A DNA stretch of 43,149 nt, taken from Nocardioides caeni. GTDB taxonomy: Bacteria; Actinomycetota; Actinomycetes; Propionibacteriales; Nocardioidaceae. The first letter of the stretch is position 1, and each line of letters begins with the position of its first letter. Under the pieces are notes generated by a model, which did not search any database, was not told where the DNA came from, and saw nothing but the letters and a program-made list of their open reading frames with translations. The stretch covers positions 86,142 to 129,290 of the forward strand of contig NZ_STGW01000011.1 in assembly GCF_004912195.1 (NCBI RefSeq), in the 5' to 3' direction. Positions 24,562-32,833 of the stretch are shown piece after piece. The translations under genes and the position numbers were made by a program.

Positions 24562-25613
24562 TTGCTGTCTCCCTTGTTGGTGTTCTTGTCCAGATCGACA
24601 CGGGGCTCGTTGCCCGAGGTCGATCCGTTGGGGTTCTTGGGGGCGGGGCCCGTCTTGCGCTGCGAGCGCGTCTGCCGCTTCGGCTGCTGGCGGGTGGCCG
24701 GACGGCGCTCGGTGACCGTCTCGACCTCCTCGGCCTCGAGGACGACGCCGTGCTTGGCAGCCTTGGCCTTGTCGCGCTCCTGCTTCGCCGTGAAGGCCGG
24801 CGTACCCGGGGCGGGGTTGTTGCGGATCACGTAGAACTGCTGGCTCATGGTCCACAGGTTCGAGGTCGTCCAGTAGAGGAGGACACCGATCGGGAAGGCG
24901 ACGCCACCGAGGCCGAAGGCCACGGGCAGGATGTAGAGGAGCATCTTCTGCTGCTGGGCGTAGGGACCGCTCATCGCCTCGGCCGGCATGTTCTTGGCCA
25001 TCAGCTGTCGCTGGGTGAAGAAGGTCGTCGCCGTCATCGCGAGCACCAGGATGAGCGCCACGACCATCACGACGTGGTTGGGGTCGCTGGTCCACCAGCC
25101 GTTGTTCCAGAACGTCTCCGACAGCGGGATCTTGCCGAAGGCCTGCGACTCACCGAATTGCCGCGCCCGCTCCTCGTCGAGGAAGCCGTGGGCCGTGCCC
25201 TTCTTGGCGGCCTGGTCGAGCAGGCGGAAGAGCGCGAAGAAGATCGGCATCTGCAGCAGGATCGGCAGGCAGGACGCGAACGGGTTGGTGCCCGCGTCCT
25301 TGTAGAGCTTCATCGTCTCCTCGGCCAGCTTCTGCCGGTCGTGGCCGTACTTCTTCTGCAGCTCCTTGACCTTCGGCTGCAGCAGCTGCATGTTGCGGCT
25401 GGACTTGATCTGCTTGACGAACAGCGGGATCAGCGCGGCGCGGATGACGAGGGTGAGGCCGATGATCGACAGCGCCCACGACACGCCGCCCTCGGGGTCC
25501 AGGCCGAGCACCGTGAAGAGCTCGTGCCAACCGATCATGACGGCCGAGATGATGTAGTAGAGCGGCGTCATGATGAAGCCGCCGATGTCACCGAAGATGT
25601 TGAGGGGCACCAC
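24558..25613 (-). CDS. yidC: Membrane protein insertase YidC
   Basis: A 351-residue Oxa1/YidC/Alb3 insertase. Hydrophobic segments include IIGLTLVIRAALIPLFVKQI with the conserved groove arginine, FASCLPILLQMPIFFALFRLL, VVMVVALILVLAMTATTFF, and LPVAFGLGGVAFPIGVLLYWTTSNLWTMSQQ. A cytoplasmic coiled hairpin (KVKELQKKYGHDRQKLAEETMKL) and a long basic C-terminal tail (about 290-351) that can contact the ribosome are present. GTG at 25613 follows AAGGAG, 8 bp away. It lies 3 bp after yidD and overlaps jag. Confidence 0.96.
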   Translation of the reverse strand: MVPLNIFGDIGGFIMTPLYYIISAVMIGWHELFTVLGLDPEGGVSWALSIIGLTLVIRAALIPLFVKQIKSSRNMQLLQPKVKELQKKYGHDRQKLAEETMKLYKDAGTNPFASCLPILLQMPIFFALFRLLDQAAKKGTAHGFLDEERARQFGESQAFGKIPLSETFWNNGWWTSDPNHVVMVVALILVLAMTATTFFTQRQLMAKNMPAEAMSGPYAQQQKMLLYILPVAFGLGGVAFPIGVLLYWTTSNLWTMSQQFYVIRNNPAPGTPAFTAKQERDKAKAAKHGVVLEAEEVETVTERRPATRQQPKRQTRSQRKTGPAPKNPNGSTSGNEPRVDLDKNTNKGDSK

Positions 25614-25616
25614 GGG

Positions 25617-25904
25617 TCAGGCTCCTTGTGGGGAGTCGGGTCCGCCGGCGGGTGCCGGCCGGAGGGACGAGGGGCGCTCCGAGCGGGAGCGACGCGGCGG
25701 GACGTGGTCCACGCCGCCGGGTGACCACGGGTGGCACCGCAGGAGACGACGGCCCGCGAGCCAGGTCCCCCGGATCGCGCCGTGCGTCTGGAGAGCCTGG
25801 ACGGCGTACGCCGAGCAGGACGGGTAGTAGCGGCAGCTCGGCCCGAGCAGCGGACTGATCAGCAGCTGGTAGAGACGCACCAGACCGATCAGCAGCCACT
25901 TCAC
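25617..25904 (-). CDS. yidD: Membrane protein insertion efficiency factor YidD
   Basis: A 95-residue small protein of the YidD/DUF37 family. The signature is [56 protein letters not shown], with the three conserved cysteines and an amphipathic N-terminal helix. It assists YidC-dependent insertion. GTG at 25904 overlaps the rnpA stop (GTGA). The C-terminal 25 residues are a Pro/Arg/Ser tail with no known role. Confidence 0.95.
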   Translation of the reverse strand: MKWLLIGLVRLYQLLISPLLGPSCRYYPSCSAYAVQALQTHGAIRGTWLAGRRLLRCHPWSPGGVDHVPPRRSRSERPSSLRPAPAGGPDSPQGA

Positions 25905-26266
25905 CGGGCCTCCCGGGTGGGGGACAGCACGCGTCGCAGGCAGTGGTCGAGATCCGCCACCAGCTCGTCGTACGACGCCACGGCGGCCTTCGGCTGGGCG
26001 CGCACCACGAGCACGGACCCGGCGGGCAGCTGGTCGAGCCGCTCCCGCACCGCGTGCCGCAGCCGGCGCTTGACCCGGTTGCGCACCACGGCGACGCCGA
26101 CGGCCTTGCTGACGACGAACCCGGCGCGGATGGGCATGCCGACGACCTGCTCCTCCGATGGGGGGAGCAGGTGGGCGACCACGGTGCGGGCCCCGGCTCG
26201 ACGGCCGCGGCGGCTGGCAGCCCGGTAAGTGTCCGGGTCGGTCAGCCGATGCGCAGACGCGAGCAC
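25901..26266 (-). CDS. rnpA: Ribonuclease P protein component
   Basis: A 121-residue basic protein that partners the RNase P RNA in tRNA 5' maturation. The RNR motif is [32 protein letters not shown] and the beta strands ([12 protein letters not shown]) are typical, and the start [22 protein letters not shown] aligns with the family. GTG at 26266. It lies 52 bp after rpmH and overlaps yidD. Confidence 0.95.
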   Translation of the reverse strand: MLASAHRLTDPDTYRAASRRGRRAGARTVVAHLLPPSEEQVVGMPIRAGFVVSKAVGVAVVRNRVKRRLRHAVRERLDQLPAGSVLVVRAQPKAAVASYDELVADLDHCLRRVLSPTREAR

Positions 26267-26318
26267 GTCAGGTCCGCGGGGCCCGGCGAGCGGGCACCCA
26301 CGACGCCATGAGCTGTCC

Positions 26319-26456
26319 TCAGACGGACAGGCTCGAGCGGCCCTTCCGGCGACGGTTGGCCAGGATGGCCCGACCGGCGCGGGTGCGCATGCGCAGTCGG
26401 AAGCCGTGGACCTTGTGGCGACGACGGTTGTTCGGCTGGTACGTCCGCTTGCTCAC
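26319..26456 (-). CDS. rpmH: Ribosomal protein bL34
   Basis: A 45-residue protein, [20 protein letters not shown] then [19 protein letters not shown]. The start is GTG at 26456 with GAGAGG upstream, so the longer frame reaching 26639 is not used. It heads the rpmH-rnpA-yidD-yidC-jag operon, divergent from dnaA. Confidence 0.97.
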   Translation of the reverse strand: MSKRTYQPNNRRRHKVHGFRLRMRTRAGRAILANRRRKGRSSLSV

Positions 26457-26609
26457 GAATCGACCTCTCAGTGCAATGATCGGGAAGGGTCGGCCGGCAG
26501 CCTCGCGCAGGCTCTTCTGTCTGAGCTGCGAGACCTGTCGGCCGCCACCGCGCAGCCACGAAGAATCTTCGTGGACATGCGGCACCGGTCGACTCCGGTT
26601 GACCAAGAA

Positions 26610-26639
26610 ACGGTACGCGGCGAGAGGTCGGCGGGTCAA
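26610..26639 (-). promoter_or_regulatory. Promoter of the rpmH operon
   Basis: TTGACC (26639-26634), 18 bp, TACCGT (26615-26610); predicted start near 26603. The leader of about 145 nt holds a hairpin CCACGAAG-AAT-CTTCGTGG (26556-26574). Confidence 0.65.
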
Positions 26640-26711
26640 ACCGGCGAGGCCGCCTGCAGCGCAGTTGGGACGACGCTCACGCCGCCCCCGTCCTCCACCG
26701 GTCCACCAACC

Positions 26712-26754
26712 TGTGGATAGCGGCTTGATCGAGTGCCTGACCGGCGGCTAGATT
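26712..26754 (+). promoter_or_regulatory. dnaA promoter with adjacent DnaA box
   Basis: TTGATC (26725-26730), 18 bp, TAGATT (26749-26754); predicted start near 26761, giving a leader of about 290 nt. A DnaA box TGTGGATAG (26712-26720) lies 4 bp before the -35 element, and TGTGGACAA (26928-26936) lies in the leader, fitting autoregulation by DnaA. The rest of 26457-27052 holds no gene. Confidence 0.65.
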
Positions 26755-27052
26755 CGTCCGATCCGGGTTTCCCCGCCGGTCTCCGAGGTTCTCCGCCGCC
26801 ACCTTGCGTCGCAGTGCGATCGATGTCCACCACATCGGGCCTGACCTGCGCAAACACAGCGTGTGAGGGGTCCCCGGGACGGTCTCGGTCAGTCATCACC
26901 GCACCGGTGATGCAAATGTTCACAACCTGTGGACAAACTTGTGGAGCCGAGACCGGGACCGTCGCCGAGGCGGGCCGGAAGCGGGCTGCAGAGCTCCCTC
27001 GATCATCCATGTGTGCCATCCGGAGAAGCAACGACAGCGAGAGGTGTGAGGC

Positions 27053-28708
27053 GTGACCGGTCACCCCGATCAGCCGCAGGACCACCCCCACGAGCCCCAC
27101 GACAGCAGGGACGCCGCGAGCGCTCCCGGCGACCGCCTCGACCAGGAGTGGTCGGCGGTGATCTCCGAGCTCCAGGCCCACCAGCGCGCCTGGCTGCAGA
27201 CCAGCAAGGCAGTGACCCTGCACGGCACGACCGCGATCGTGGCCGTGCCCGACGACTTCACCCGCAAGCGCCTCGAGGGGCGGATGCGTGGCCAGCTCGA
27301 GGACGCCCTCACCGAGCGGTTCGGACACGAGGTGCAGCTCGCGGTCACGGTCGACAGCGCGCTGCAGCACGAGCCCGGACCGGAGTCGGCGACGTCGTAC
27401 GACACCGGCACCGGTGCCGACGACTTCGCCGCAGCCCACCCGACCATCGGGTCGATGAATCCACAGATCGACTTGTCGACAAAGTCACAGATCGACACCG
27501 ACTCCTACAGCGCCAGCGGCACCGGCCTCCAGGCCGAGCCCCTCGCCACTCCCGCGATGCCGCCGGCGATGCCGAACATGCCGCCGGCCATGCCCACGAC
27601 CCCGAACGCGCCGGCCATGCCCACGATGCCGTCGCCGCCCTCGGCCCAGCCCGCGGCGACCACTGCCGGCGAGTCACGCCTCAACCCGAAGTACACCTTC
27701 GAGACCTTCGTCATCGGCTCCTCCAACCGCTTCCCCCACGCGGCCGCGGTGGCCGTCAGCGAGGCACCGGGCCGCAGCTACAACCCGCTCCTGATCTACG
27801 GAGACAGCGGACTGGGCAAGACCCACCTGCTGCACGCGATCGGCCACTACGTCCGGATGATCTACGCCGGCAGCAAGGTGCGCTACGTCTCGAGCGAGGA
27901 GTTCACCAACGAGTTCATCAACGCGATCCGCGACGACCGGCAGGACCGGTTCAAGCGGAAGTACCGCGAGGTGGACGTGCTCCTCATCGACGACATCCAG
28001 TTCCTGGCGGGCAAGACCCAGACCCAGGAGGAGTTCTTCCACACCTTCAACACGCTCCACAACGCCAACAAGCAGATCGTGCTGACGTCCGACCGTCCGC
28101 CCAAGCTGCTCGAGGCGCTGGAGGACCGGCTGCGCAACCGCTTCGAGTGGGGCCTGATCACCGACGTCCAGGCGCCCGACCTCGAGACCCGCATCGCGAT
28201 CCTGCGCAAGAAGGCCGCGATGGACCGCCTCACCGCGCCCTCCGACGTGCTGGAGTTCATCGCCAGCAAGATCCAGACCAACATCCGCGAGCTCGAGGGC
28301 GCCCTGATCCGGGTCACCGCCTTCGCCAACCTCAACCGCCAGGACGTCGACATGACGCTGGCCGAGATCGTGCTCAAGGACCTGATCCCCGAGGGCGGCG
28401 AGCCGGAGATCACCGCGCCGCTGATCATCGCCCAGACCGCGGCGTACTTCGGGCTGTCCATCGAGGAGCTCACCGGCAAGAGCCGCGGACGTCACCTGGT
28501 GATGGCCCGTCAGATCGCGATGTACCTGTGCCGCGAGCTGACCGGCCTGTCCCTGCCCAAGATCGGCCAGCAGTTCGGCGGTCGCGACCACACGACCGTG
28601 ATGTACGCCGAGCGCAAGATCGGCCAGCAGCTCGGCGAGCGTCGCGCCGTCTTCAACCAGGTCAGCGAGCTCACCAACCGCGTCAAGATGCAGGCGCGGC
28701 AGGGCTGA
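27053..28708 (+). CDS. dnaA: Chromosomal replication initiator DnaA
   Basis: A 551-residue AAA+ initiator. Domain I (about 25-115) contacts helicase and regulators. Domain II is long and low in complexity, with a Met-Pro-Ala repeat (about 163-205). Domain III starts NPKYTFETFVIGSSNRF, with Walker A YGDSGLGKTH and Walker B VLLIDDIQFLAG. Domain IV ends with GRHLVMARQIAMYLCRELTGLSLPKIGQ and the DnaA signature GGRDHTTVMYAERKI. GTG at 27053 has GAGAGG upstream. It is divergent from rpmH; DnaA boxes occur both in its leader and after it in oriC. Confidence 0.97.
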   Translation: MTGHPDQPQDHPHEPHDSRDAASAPGDRLDQEWSAVISELQAHQRAWLQTSKAVTLHGTTAIVAVPDDFTRKRLEGRMRGQLEDALTERFGHEVQLAVTVDSALQHEPGPESATSYDTGTGADDFAAAHPTIGSMNPQIDLSTKSQIDTDSYSASGTGLQAEPLATPAMPPAMPNMPPAMPTTPNAPAMPTMPSPPSAQPAATTAGESRLNPKYTFETFVIGSSNRFPHAAAVAVSEAPGRSYNPLLIYGDSGLGKTHLLHAIGHYVRMIYAGSKVRYVSSEEFTNEFINAIRDDRQDRFKRKYREVDVLLIDDIQFLAGKTQTQEEFFHTFNTLHNANKQIVLTSDRPPKLLEALEDRLRNRFEWGLITDVQAPDLETRIAILRKKAAMDRLTAPSDVLEFIASKIQTNIRELEGALIRVTAFANLNRQDVDMTLAEIVLKDLIPEGGEPEITAPLIIAQTAAYFGLSIEELTGKSRGRHLVMARQIAMYLCRELTGLSLPKIGQQFGGRDHTTVMYAERKIGQQLGERRAVFNQVSELTNRVKMQARQG

Positions 28709-29175
28709 GCCAACGTCTCGTGTCATTTCGCACCTGTGGACAACCCACCCGAAACGGTGCGAACTACACGGGGAGGATTCCGTGCAGCGTCCAGGGCACT
28801 CGTCCACACGACGCCGTCGGTCCACAGCACGAAGCACTCGTCCCGATCTCGTCCACACCTTTCGTCCACCGGTGAAATCACACCTGACCTGCGGCGACGG
28901 GCGATATCCACAGTTTCCACCGCGCCTACGACCACTCCCTGACCTCCTGCAGATCAGATCCTCGTGGAACTCCACCCGGCCCCCGACCTGTGGATCACCG
29001 ACCCTCGGACCACCGCCCATCACCCCGACCATCAGCCCGACCCTGACCGGCCCGTGTCGCACCACGCGAGGACGTGGCAGGATGCTTCCCCACACGCGCG
29101 CGAACTGCAGAGATGTCATTCGTCCGGACTCCCCGGGCAGCTCGCAGCGCCCACCGACATGAGAGGTACGACGAC
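28709..29175. other. oriC: Chromosomal replication origin oriC
   Basis: The dnaA-dnaN spacer (467 bp) holds at least seven DnaA-box-like 9-mers: TGTGGACAA 28735-28743 (reverse), TCGTCCACA 28800-28808, CGGTCCACA 28818-28826, TCGTCCACA 28849-28857, TCGTCCACC 28862-28870, ATATCCACA 28904-28912, and TGTGGATCA 28989-28997 (reverse). Most face the same way and cluster in 28800-28912. No marked AT-rich unwinding element is visible. No gene is seen in the spacer. Confidence 0.88.
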
Positions 29176-30318
29176 GTGAAGTTCCGGGTCGACCGTGATG
29201 TGCTCGCCGATGCCGTCGCCTGGGCTGCTCGCAGCCTGCCCGTGCGCCCGAGCGCCCCGGTGCTCGCCGGTCTCCTCATCGAAGCCGGCGACGAGGGTCT
29301 CGTCCTCTCGACCTTCGACTACGAGACCTCGGCCCGCGCCACCCTGCAGGCGGAGGTCCACGACGAGGGCCGCGCACTCGTCAGCGGCCGGCTGCTCGCC
29401 GACATCTGCCGCAGCCTGCCCAACAAGCCCGTCGAGCTGACCCTCGACGGCGCCCGCGTCTCGCTCACGTGCGGCTCGTCGCGGTTCTCCCTGCAGACGC
29501 TGCCGGTCGAGGACTATCCGTCGATGCCGGACATGCCGGCCGCGAGCGGCACCGTCGCCAGCGACGTCTTCGCCCACGCGGTCGCCCAGGCGGTCACGGC
29601 GGCCGGTCGCGACGACATGCTGCCGGTCCTCACCGGTGTCCGGATCGAGATCGAGGGCGAGACGATCGCCCTGCTCGCCACCGACCGCTTCCGGCTCTCG
29701 CAGCGCGAGCTGACCTGGAGCCCGCAGACCCCCGACGCCAGCCTGGCCGCGCTGGTGCCGGCGAAGGTGCTCAGCGACACCGCGAAGTCGCTCACCGCCG
29801 GTCCCGAGGTGACGATCGCGCTGTCCGCCTCGGGCTCGGGTGACGGGATCATCGGGTTCGAGGGCACCGGACCCGGCGGCGTGCGCCGTACGACGACCCG
29901 ACTCCTCGACGGCGAGTTCCCCAAGGTCCGCAGCCTCTTCCCCAGCGAGAAGCTGACGACGGCGACCATCGACCGGCTCGAGCTGATCGACTCGATCAAG
30001 CGCGTCTCCCTGGTCGCCGACCGCAACACGGCCGTGCAGCTGGCCTTCGCCGACGGTGCGCTCACGCTCGACGCCGGCTCCGGCGACGACGCCCAGGCGA
30101 CCGAGTCGGTGCAGGCGACCATCAACGGCGAGGAGCTGGTCACCGGCTTCAACCCGTCGTTCCTGCTCGACGGTCTCACCGCGACCGACGAGGCCGTCGT
30201 CGAGCTGGCCTTCACCCAGGCCTCGAAGCCGGTCGTCATCAGCGGCACCGCCGACGAGGCGGCGCAGGACAGCGGGACCTTCCGCTACCTGCTCATGCCG
30301 CGCCGCCTGCTGAGCTGA
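29176..30318 (+). CDS. dnaN: DNA polymerase III beta sliding clamp
   Basis: A 380-residue clamp subunit. It begins MKFRVDRDVLADAVAWAARSL, with SAPVLAGLLIEAGDEGLVLSTFDYE, and ends with the conserved GTFRYLLMPRRLL. The three repeated clamp domains are about 1-125, 126-250 and 251-380. GTG at 29176 has GAGAGG 9 bp upstream. Just after the stop, GAGCT is repeated three times (30312-30327), followed by a weak hairpin CGGGCC-GA-GGCCCG (30344-30357). Confidence 0.97.
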   Translation: MKFRVDRDVLADAVAWAARSLPVRPSAPVLAGLLIEAGDEGLVLSTFDYETSARATLQAEVHDEGRALVSGRLLADICRSLPNKPVELTLDGARVSLTCGSSRFSLQTLPVEDYPSMPDMPAASGTVASDVFAHAVAQAVTAAGRDDMLPVLTGVRIEIEGETIALLATDRFRLSQRELTWSPQTPDASLAALVPAKVLSDTAKSLTAGPEVTIALSASGSGDGIIGFEGTGPGGVRRTTTRLLDGEFPKVRSLFPSEKLTTATIDRLELIDSIKRVSLVADRNTAVQLAFADGALTLDAGSGDDAQATESVQATINGEELVTGFNPSFLLDGLTATDEAVVELAFTQASKPVVISGTADEAAQDSGTFRYLLMPRRLLS

Positions 30319-30442
30319 GCTGAGCTGACCCGAGCTGACACGGCGGGCCGAGGCCCGTCACCCCGCCGAAACCACCGCTCCCCCCGCGGCGCGTAACGTC
30401 ACAGATGTCCCGCAACTCAAGCCGCCCCTCGTAGGAGGAACG

Positions 30443-31348
30443 ATGCACCTCGGACTGGTCGGACTCGGCAAGATGGGTGGCAACATGCGCACCCGCCTGC
30501 GCAATGCCGGGCACACGGTCACCGGCTTCGACTTCAACCCGGAGCTCGCCGACGTCGACAGCCTGGCCGCGATGGTCGAGGCGCTCGGTGCCGACGGGTC
30601 GCCGAAGGTCGTGTGGGTGATGGTCCCGGCCGGCGACGCCACCCGCTCGACGATCGCGCAGCTCAAGGACCTCCTCGGCGAGGGCGACCTGGTCGTCGAC
30701 GGCGGCAACTCCAAGTACACCGACGACGCGATCAACGCCGCCTCGCTCGCCGAGAAGGGCATCGGCTTCGTCGACTGCGGCGTCTCCGGCGGCGTGTGGG
30801 GCCTGCAGAACGGCTATGCGCTGATGTACGGCGGCGCCGGCTGCGACGTCGCGAAGGTGATGCCGGCCTTCGAGGCACTGAAGCCGGCGGACACCCCCGA
30901 CGGCCTGGTCCACTGCGGCGAGAAGCCCGGCGCGGGCCACTTCGCGAAGATGGTCCACAACGGCATCGAGTACGCGATGATGCAGGCCTACGCCGAGGGC
31001 TGGGAGCTGCTCGACAAGGTCGACATCGTCGACAACGTGCCCGAGATCTTCGCCTCCTGGCGCACCGGCACGGTGGTCCGCTCCTGGCTGCTGGACCTGC
31101 TGGTCGACCAGCTCCGCGCCGACGAGCACCTCGACGGCGTGCGCGGCTATGCCGAGGACTCCGGCGAGGGCCGGTGGACTGTCGAGGCCGCGATCGAGAA
31201 CGCCGTACCGATGCCCGCCATCTCCGCCTCCCTCTTCGCCCGCTTCGTCTCCCGCCAGGAGGACGACCACGCGATGAAGGCGATCGCGGCGATGCGGGCG
31301 GGCTTCGGCGGCCACGCCATCCAGTCCATGCCGCCCGCTGGGGCATGA
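30443..31348 (+). CDS. gnd: 6-phosphogluconate dehydrogenase, decarboxylating (short type)
   Basis: A 301-residue NAD(P)-dependent enzyme that turns 6-phosphogluconate into ribulose 5-phosphate. The Rossmann motif is LGLVGLGKMGGNMRTRL. DGGNSKYTDD and CGVSGGVWGLQNGY are substrate-binding stretches, and the catalytic segment is GHFAKMVHNGIEYAMMQAYAEGW. It is the short, GndA-like class. Its place between dnaN and recF is shared with Streptomyces but not mycobacteria. TAGGAGG lies before ATG at 30443. Its stop overlaps the next small gene (ATGA). Confidence 0.95.
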   Translation: MHLGLVGLGKMGGNMRTRLRNAGHTVTGFDFNPELADVDSLAAMVEALGADGSPKVVWVMVPAGDATRSTIAQLKDLLGEGDLVVDGGNSKYTDDAINAASLAEKGIGFVDCGVSGGVWGLQNGYALMYGGAGCDVAKVMPAFEALKPADTPDGLVHCGEKPGAGHFAKMVHNGIEYAMMQAYAEGWELLDKVDIVDNVPEIFASWRTGTVVRSWLLDLLVDQLRADEHLDGVRGYAEDSGEGRWTVEAAIENAVPMPAISASLFARFVSRQEDDHAMKAIAAMRAGFGGHAIQSMPPAGA

Positions 31349-31545
31349 CCGACTCCCCCTCCTCCCCCGTCTGGGCCGTCGTCGCGATGGCCGTCGCGAT
31401 CGTCGTCCTCGCCGTGATCGGGGTCGTGCTCGTGGCCGTGCAGCACGACGACCCCGTGGAGCTGCCCGAGCCCGAGCCCACGACGTCGGTGATCTCACCC
31501 GGGAGCTCGACGGGCTCGCCGTCGACCCTGGGCGGTGGGGGATGA
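31345..31545 (+). CDS. Small single-pass membrane protein
   Basis: A 66-residue protein: a short polar N-terminus (TDSPSSP), a membrane helix (about 9-31, [20 protein letters not shown]), then an acidic and Pro/Ser/Thr/Gly-rich tail. ATG at 31345 overlaps the gnd stop (ATGA), and the stop lies 7 bp before the recF start, so it is translated within the gnd-recF unit. No family is recognised. Being hidden in the tail of an overlapping longer frame, it is easily missed. Confidence 0.7.
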   Translation: MTDSPSSPVWAVVAMAVAIVVLAVIGVVLVAVQHDDPVELPEPEPTTSVISPGSSTGSPSTLGGGG

Positions 31546-31552
31546 TGGACCG

Positions 31553-32737
31553 GTGCACGTCACGCACCTGTCCCTCCACGACTTCCGGTCCTACGCCGCG
31601 CTCGAGCTGACCCTCGAGCCGGGCGTGACCGCGTTCGTCGGGCGCAACGGGCAGGGCAAGACCAACCTCGTCGAGGCGGTCGACTACCTCTCCCGGCTCG
31701 CCAGCCACCGGGTCGCGACCGATGCGCCGCTGATCCGGGCCGGCGCCGACCAGGCGGTGGTGCGGGCCGCGGTCGTGCGTGACGGCCGGACCGCGATCCT
31801 CGAGGTCGAGCTCAACCCCGGCAAGGCCAACCGGGCGCGGATCAACCGCTCCCCGCTGACCCGCGCCCGCGACCTCGCCGGGATCGTCCGCACCGTCGTG
31901 TTCTCACCCGAGGACCTCGCCCTGGTGAAGGGCGATCCCGCGCAGCGACGCCGCTTCCTCGGCGACCTGCTGGTGCTGCGCACCCCGCGGTACGCCGGAG
32001 TGCAGGCCGACTACGACCGCGTGCTCAAGCAGCGCAACACCCTGCTCAAGACGCTCTACAACGCCCGCGGCTCCAGCCGGGAGGCGGCGCTGGCCACGCT
32101 CGACGTGTGGGACGACCACCTCGTCACCACGGGCAGTGAGCTGCTGGCGGCACGCCAGGCGCTGGTGACCGACCTGGCGCCGTACCTGGGGAAGGCGTAT
32201 GAGGCCGTCGCCCGTGGTGCGACCCGCGACGACGCCCGGATCGAGTACGCCGCCTCCGTCCCGCCGGTGGTCGACCCCCCGGTGGTCGAGGAGCTTGCGC
32301 AGCAAGCGTCTCGAGACCCCCGCAGCCTCCTCGAGGAGTCCTTCCGCGCCGAGCTCGCCCGTCGCCGCGACGACGAGATCCAGCGCGGGTCGACCTTGGT
32401 GGGGCCGCACCGCGACGACGTGCTGTGCACCCTCGGCCCGGGCGACGAGCAGCGGCTGCCGGTGCGCGGCTACGCCAGCCACGGGGAGTCGTGGTCGTTC
32501 GCGCTCGCGCTGCGGCTGGCGTCCTACGACCTGCTCCGCGCCGACGGCGACGACCCGATCCTGATCCTCGACGACGTCTTCGCCGAGCTCGACGGCGACC
32601 GGCGCGACCAGCTGGCCGAGCTGGTCGCGGGAGCCGAGCAGGTCCTGGTCACCGCGGCCGTCGGCGCCGACGTGCCCGCGCGGCTCAGCGGCGCGACCTT
32701 CCACGTCGCGGCCGGTGAGGTCACACCGCAAGCCTGA
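31553..32737 (+). CDS. recF: DNA replication and repair protein RecF
   Basis: A 394-residue SMC-like ATPase that helps load RecA at gaps. It starts [24 protein letters not shown], with Walker [10 protein letters not shown], the signature region ([22 protein letters not shown]) and Walker [15 protein letters not shown] at 31553 aligns with the family; GTG at 31535 is an in-frame alternative. At 32284-32318 the gene carries a palindromic repeat, also found at 20956-20989, translated as [13 protein letters not shown] between conserved parts just before [12 protein letters not shown]. Confidence 0.95.
   Translation: MHVTHLSLHDFRSYAALELTLEPGVTAFVGRNGQGKTNLVEAVDYLSRLASHRVATDAPLIRAGADQAVVRAAVVRDGRTAILEVELNPGKANRARINRSPLTRARDLAGIVRTVVFSPEDLALVKGDPAQRRRFLGDLLVLRTPRYAGVQADYDRVLKQRNTLLKTLYNARGSSREAALATLDVWDDHLVTTGSELLAARQALVTDLAPYLGKAYEAVARGATRDDARIEYAASVPPVVDPPVVEELAQQASRDPRSLLEESFRAELARRRDDEIQRGSTLVGPHRDDVLCTLGPGDEQRLPVRGYASHGESWSFALALRLASYDLLRADGDDPILILDDVFAELDGDRRDQLAELVAGAEQVLVTAAVGADVPARLSGATFHVAAGEVTPQA
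32284..32318 (+). repeat. Interspersed palindromic repeat inside recF
   Basis: Outer arms GGTCGAGGAG and CGTCTCGAGACC surround a hairpin CTTGC-GCA-GCAAG. The reverse complement of 20956-20989 has the same arms with a different core; a degenerate copy is at 20689-20724. The insert is in frame. Confidence 0.75.
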
Positions 32738-32781
32738 GAGTCCTCGAAGCAGCCGGCTGGGCAGCGCACCCGGAGAGGGCC

Positions 32782-32812
32782 GGAGGGCCCACGTCGACGA
32801 CGTGGGCCCTCC
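32782..32812. terminator. Bidirectional terminator between recF and the glycine-rich protein gene
   Basis: Arms GGAGGGCCCACGTC (32782-32795) and GACGTGGGCCCTCC (32799-32812), 14 bp perfect, 3-nt loop, between convergent genes. Confidence 0.85.
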
Positions 32813-32833
32813 GTGTGGGGTGGGAGAGGAAGA

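Noticed and set aside
26319..26639. 106-residue version of rpmH
   Set aside because: bL34 is about 45 residues, and the GTG at 26456 has a good ribosome-binding site; the extension lies in the promoter and leader.
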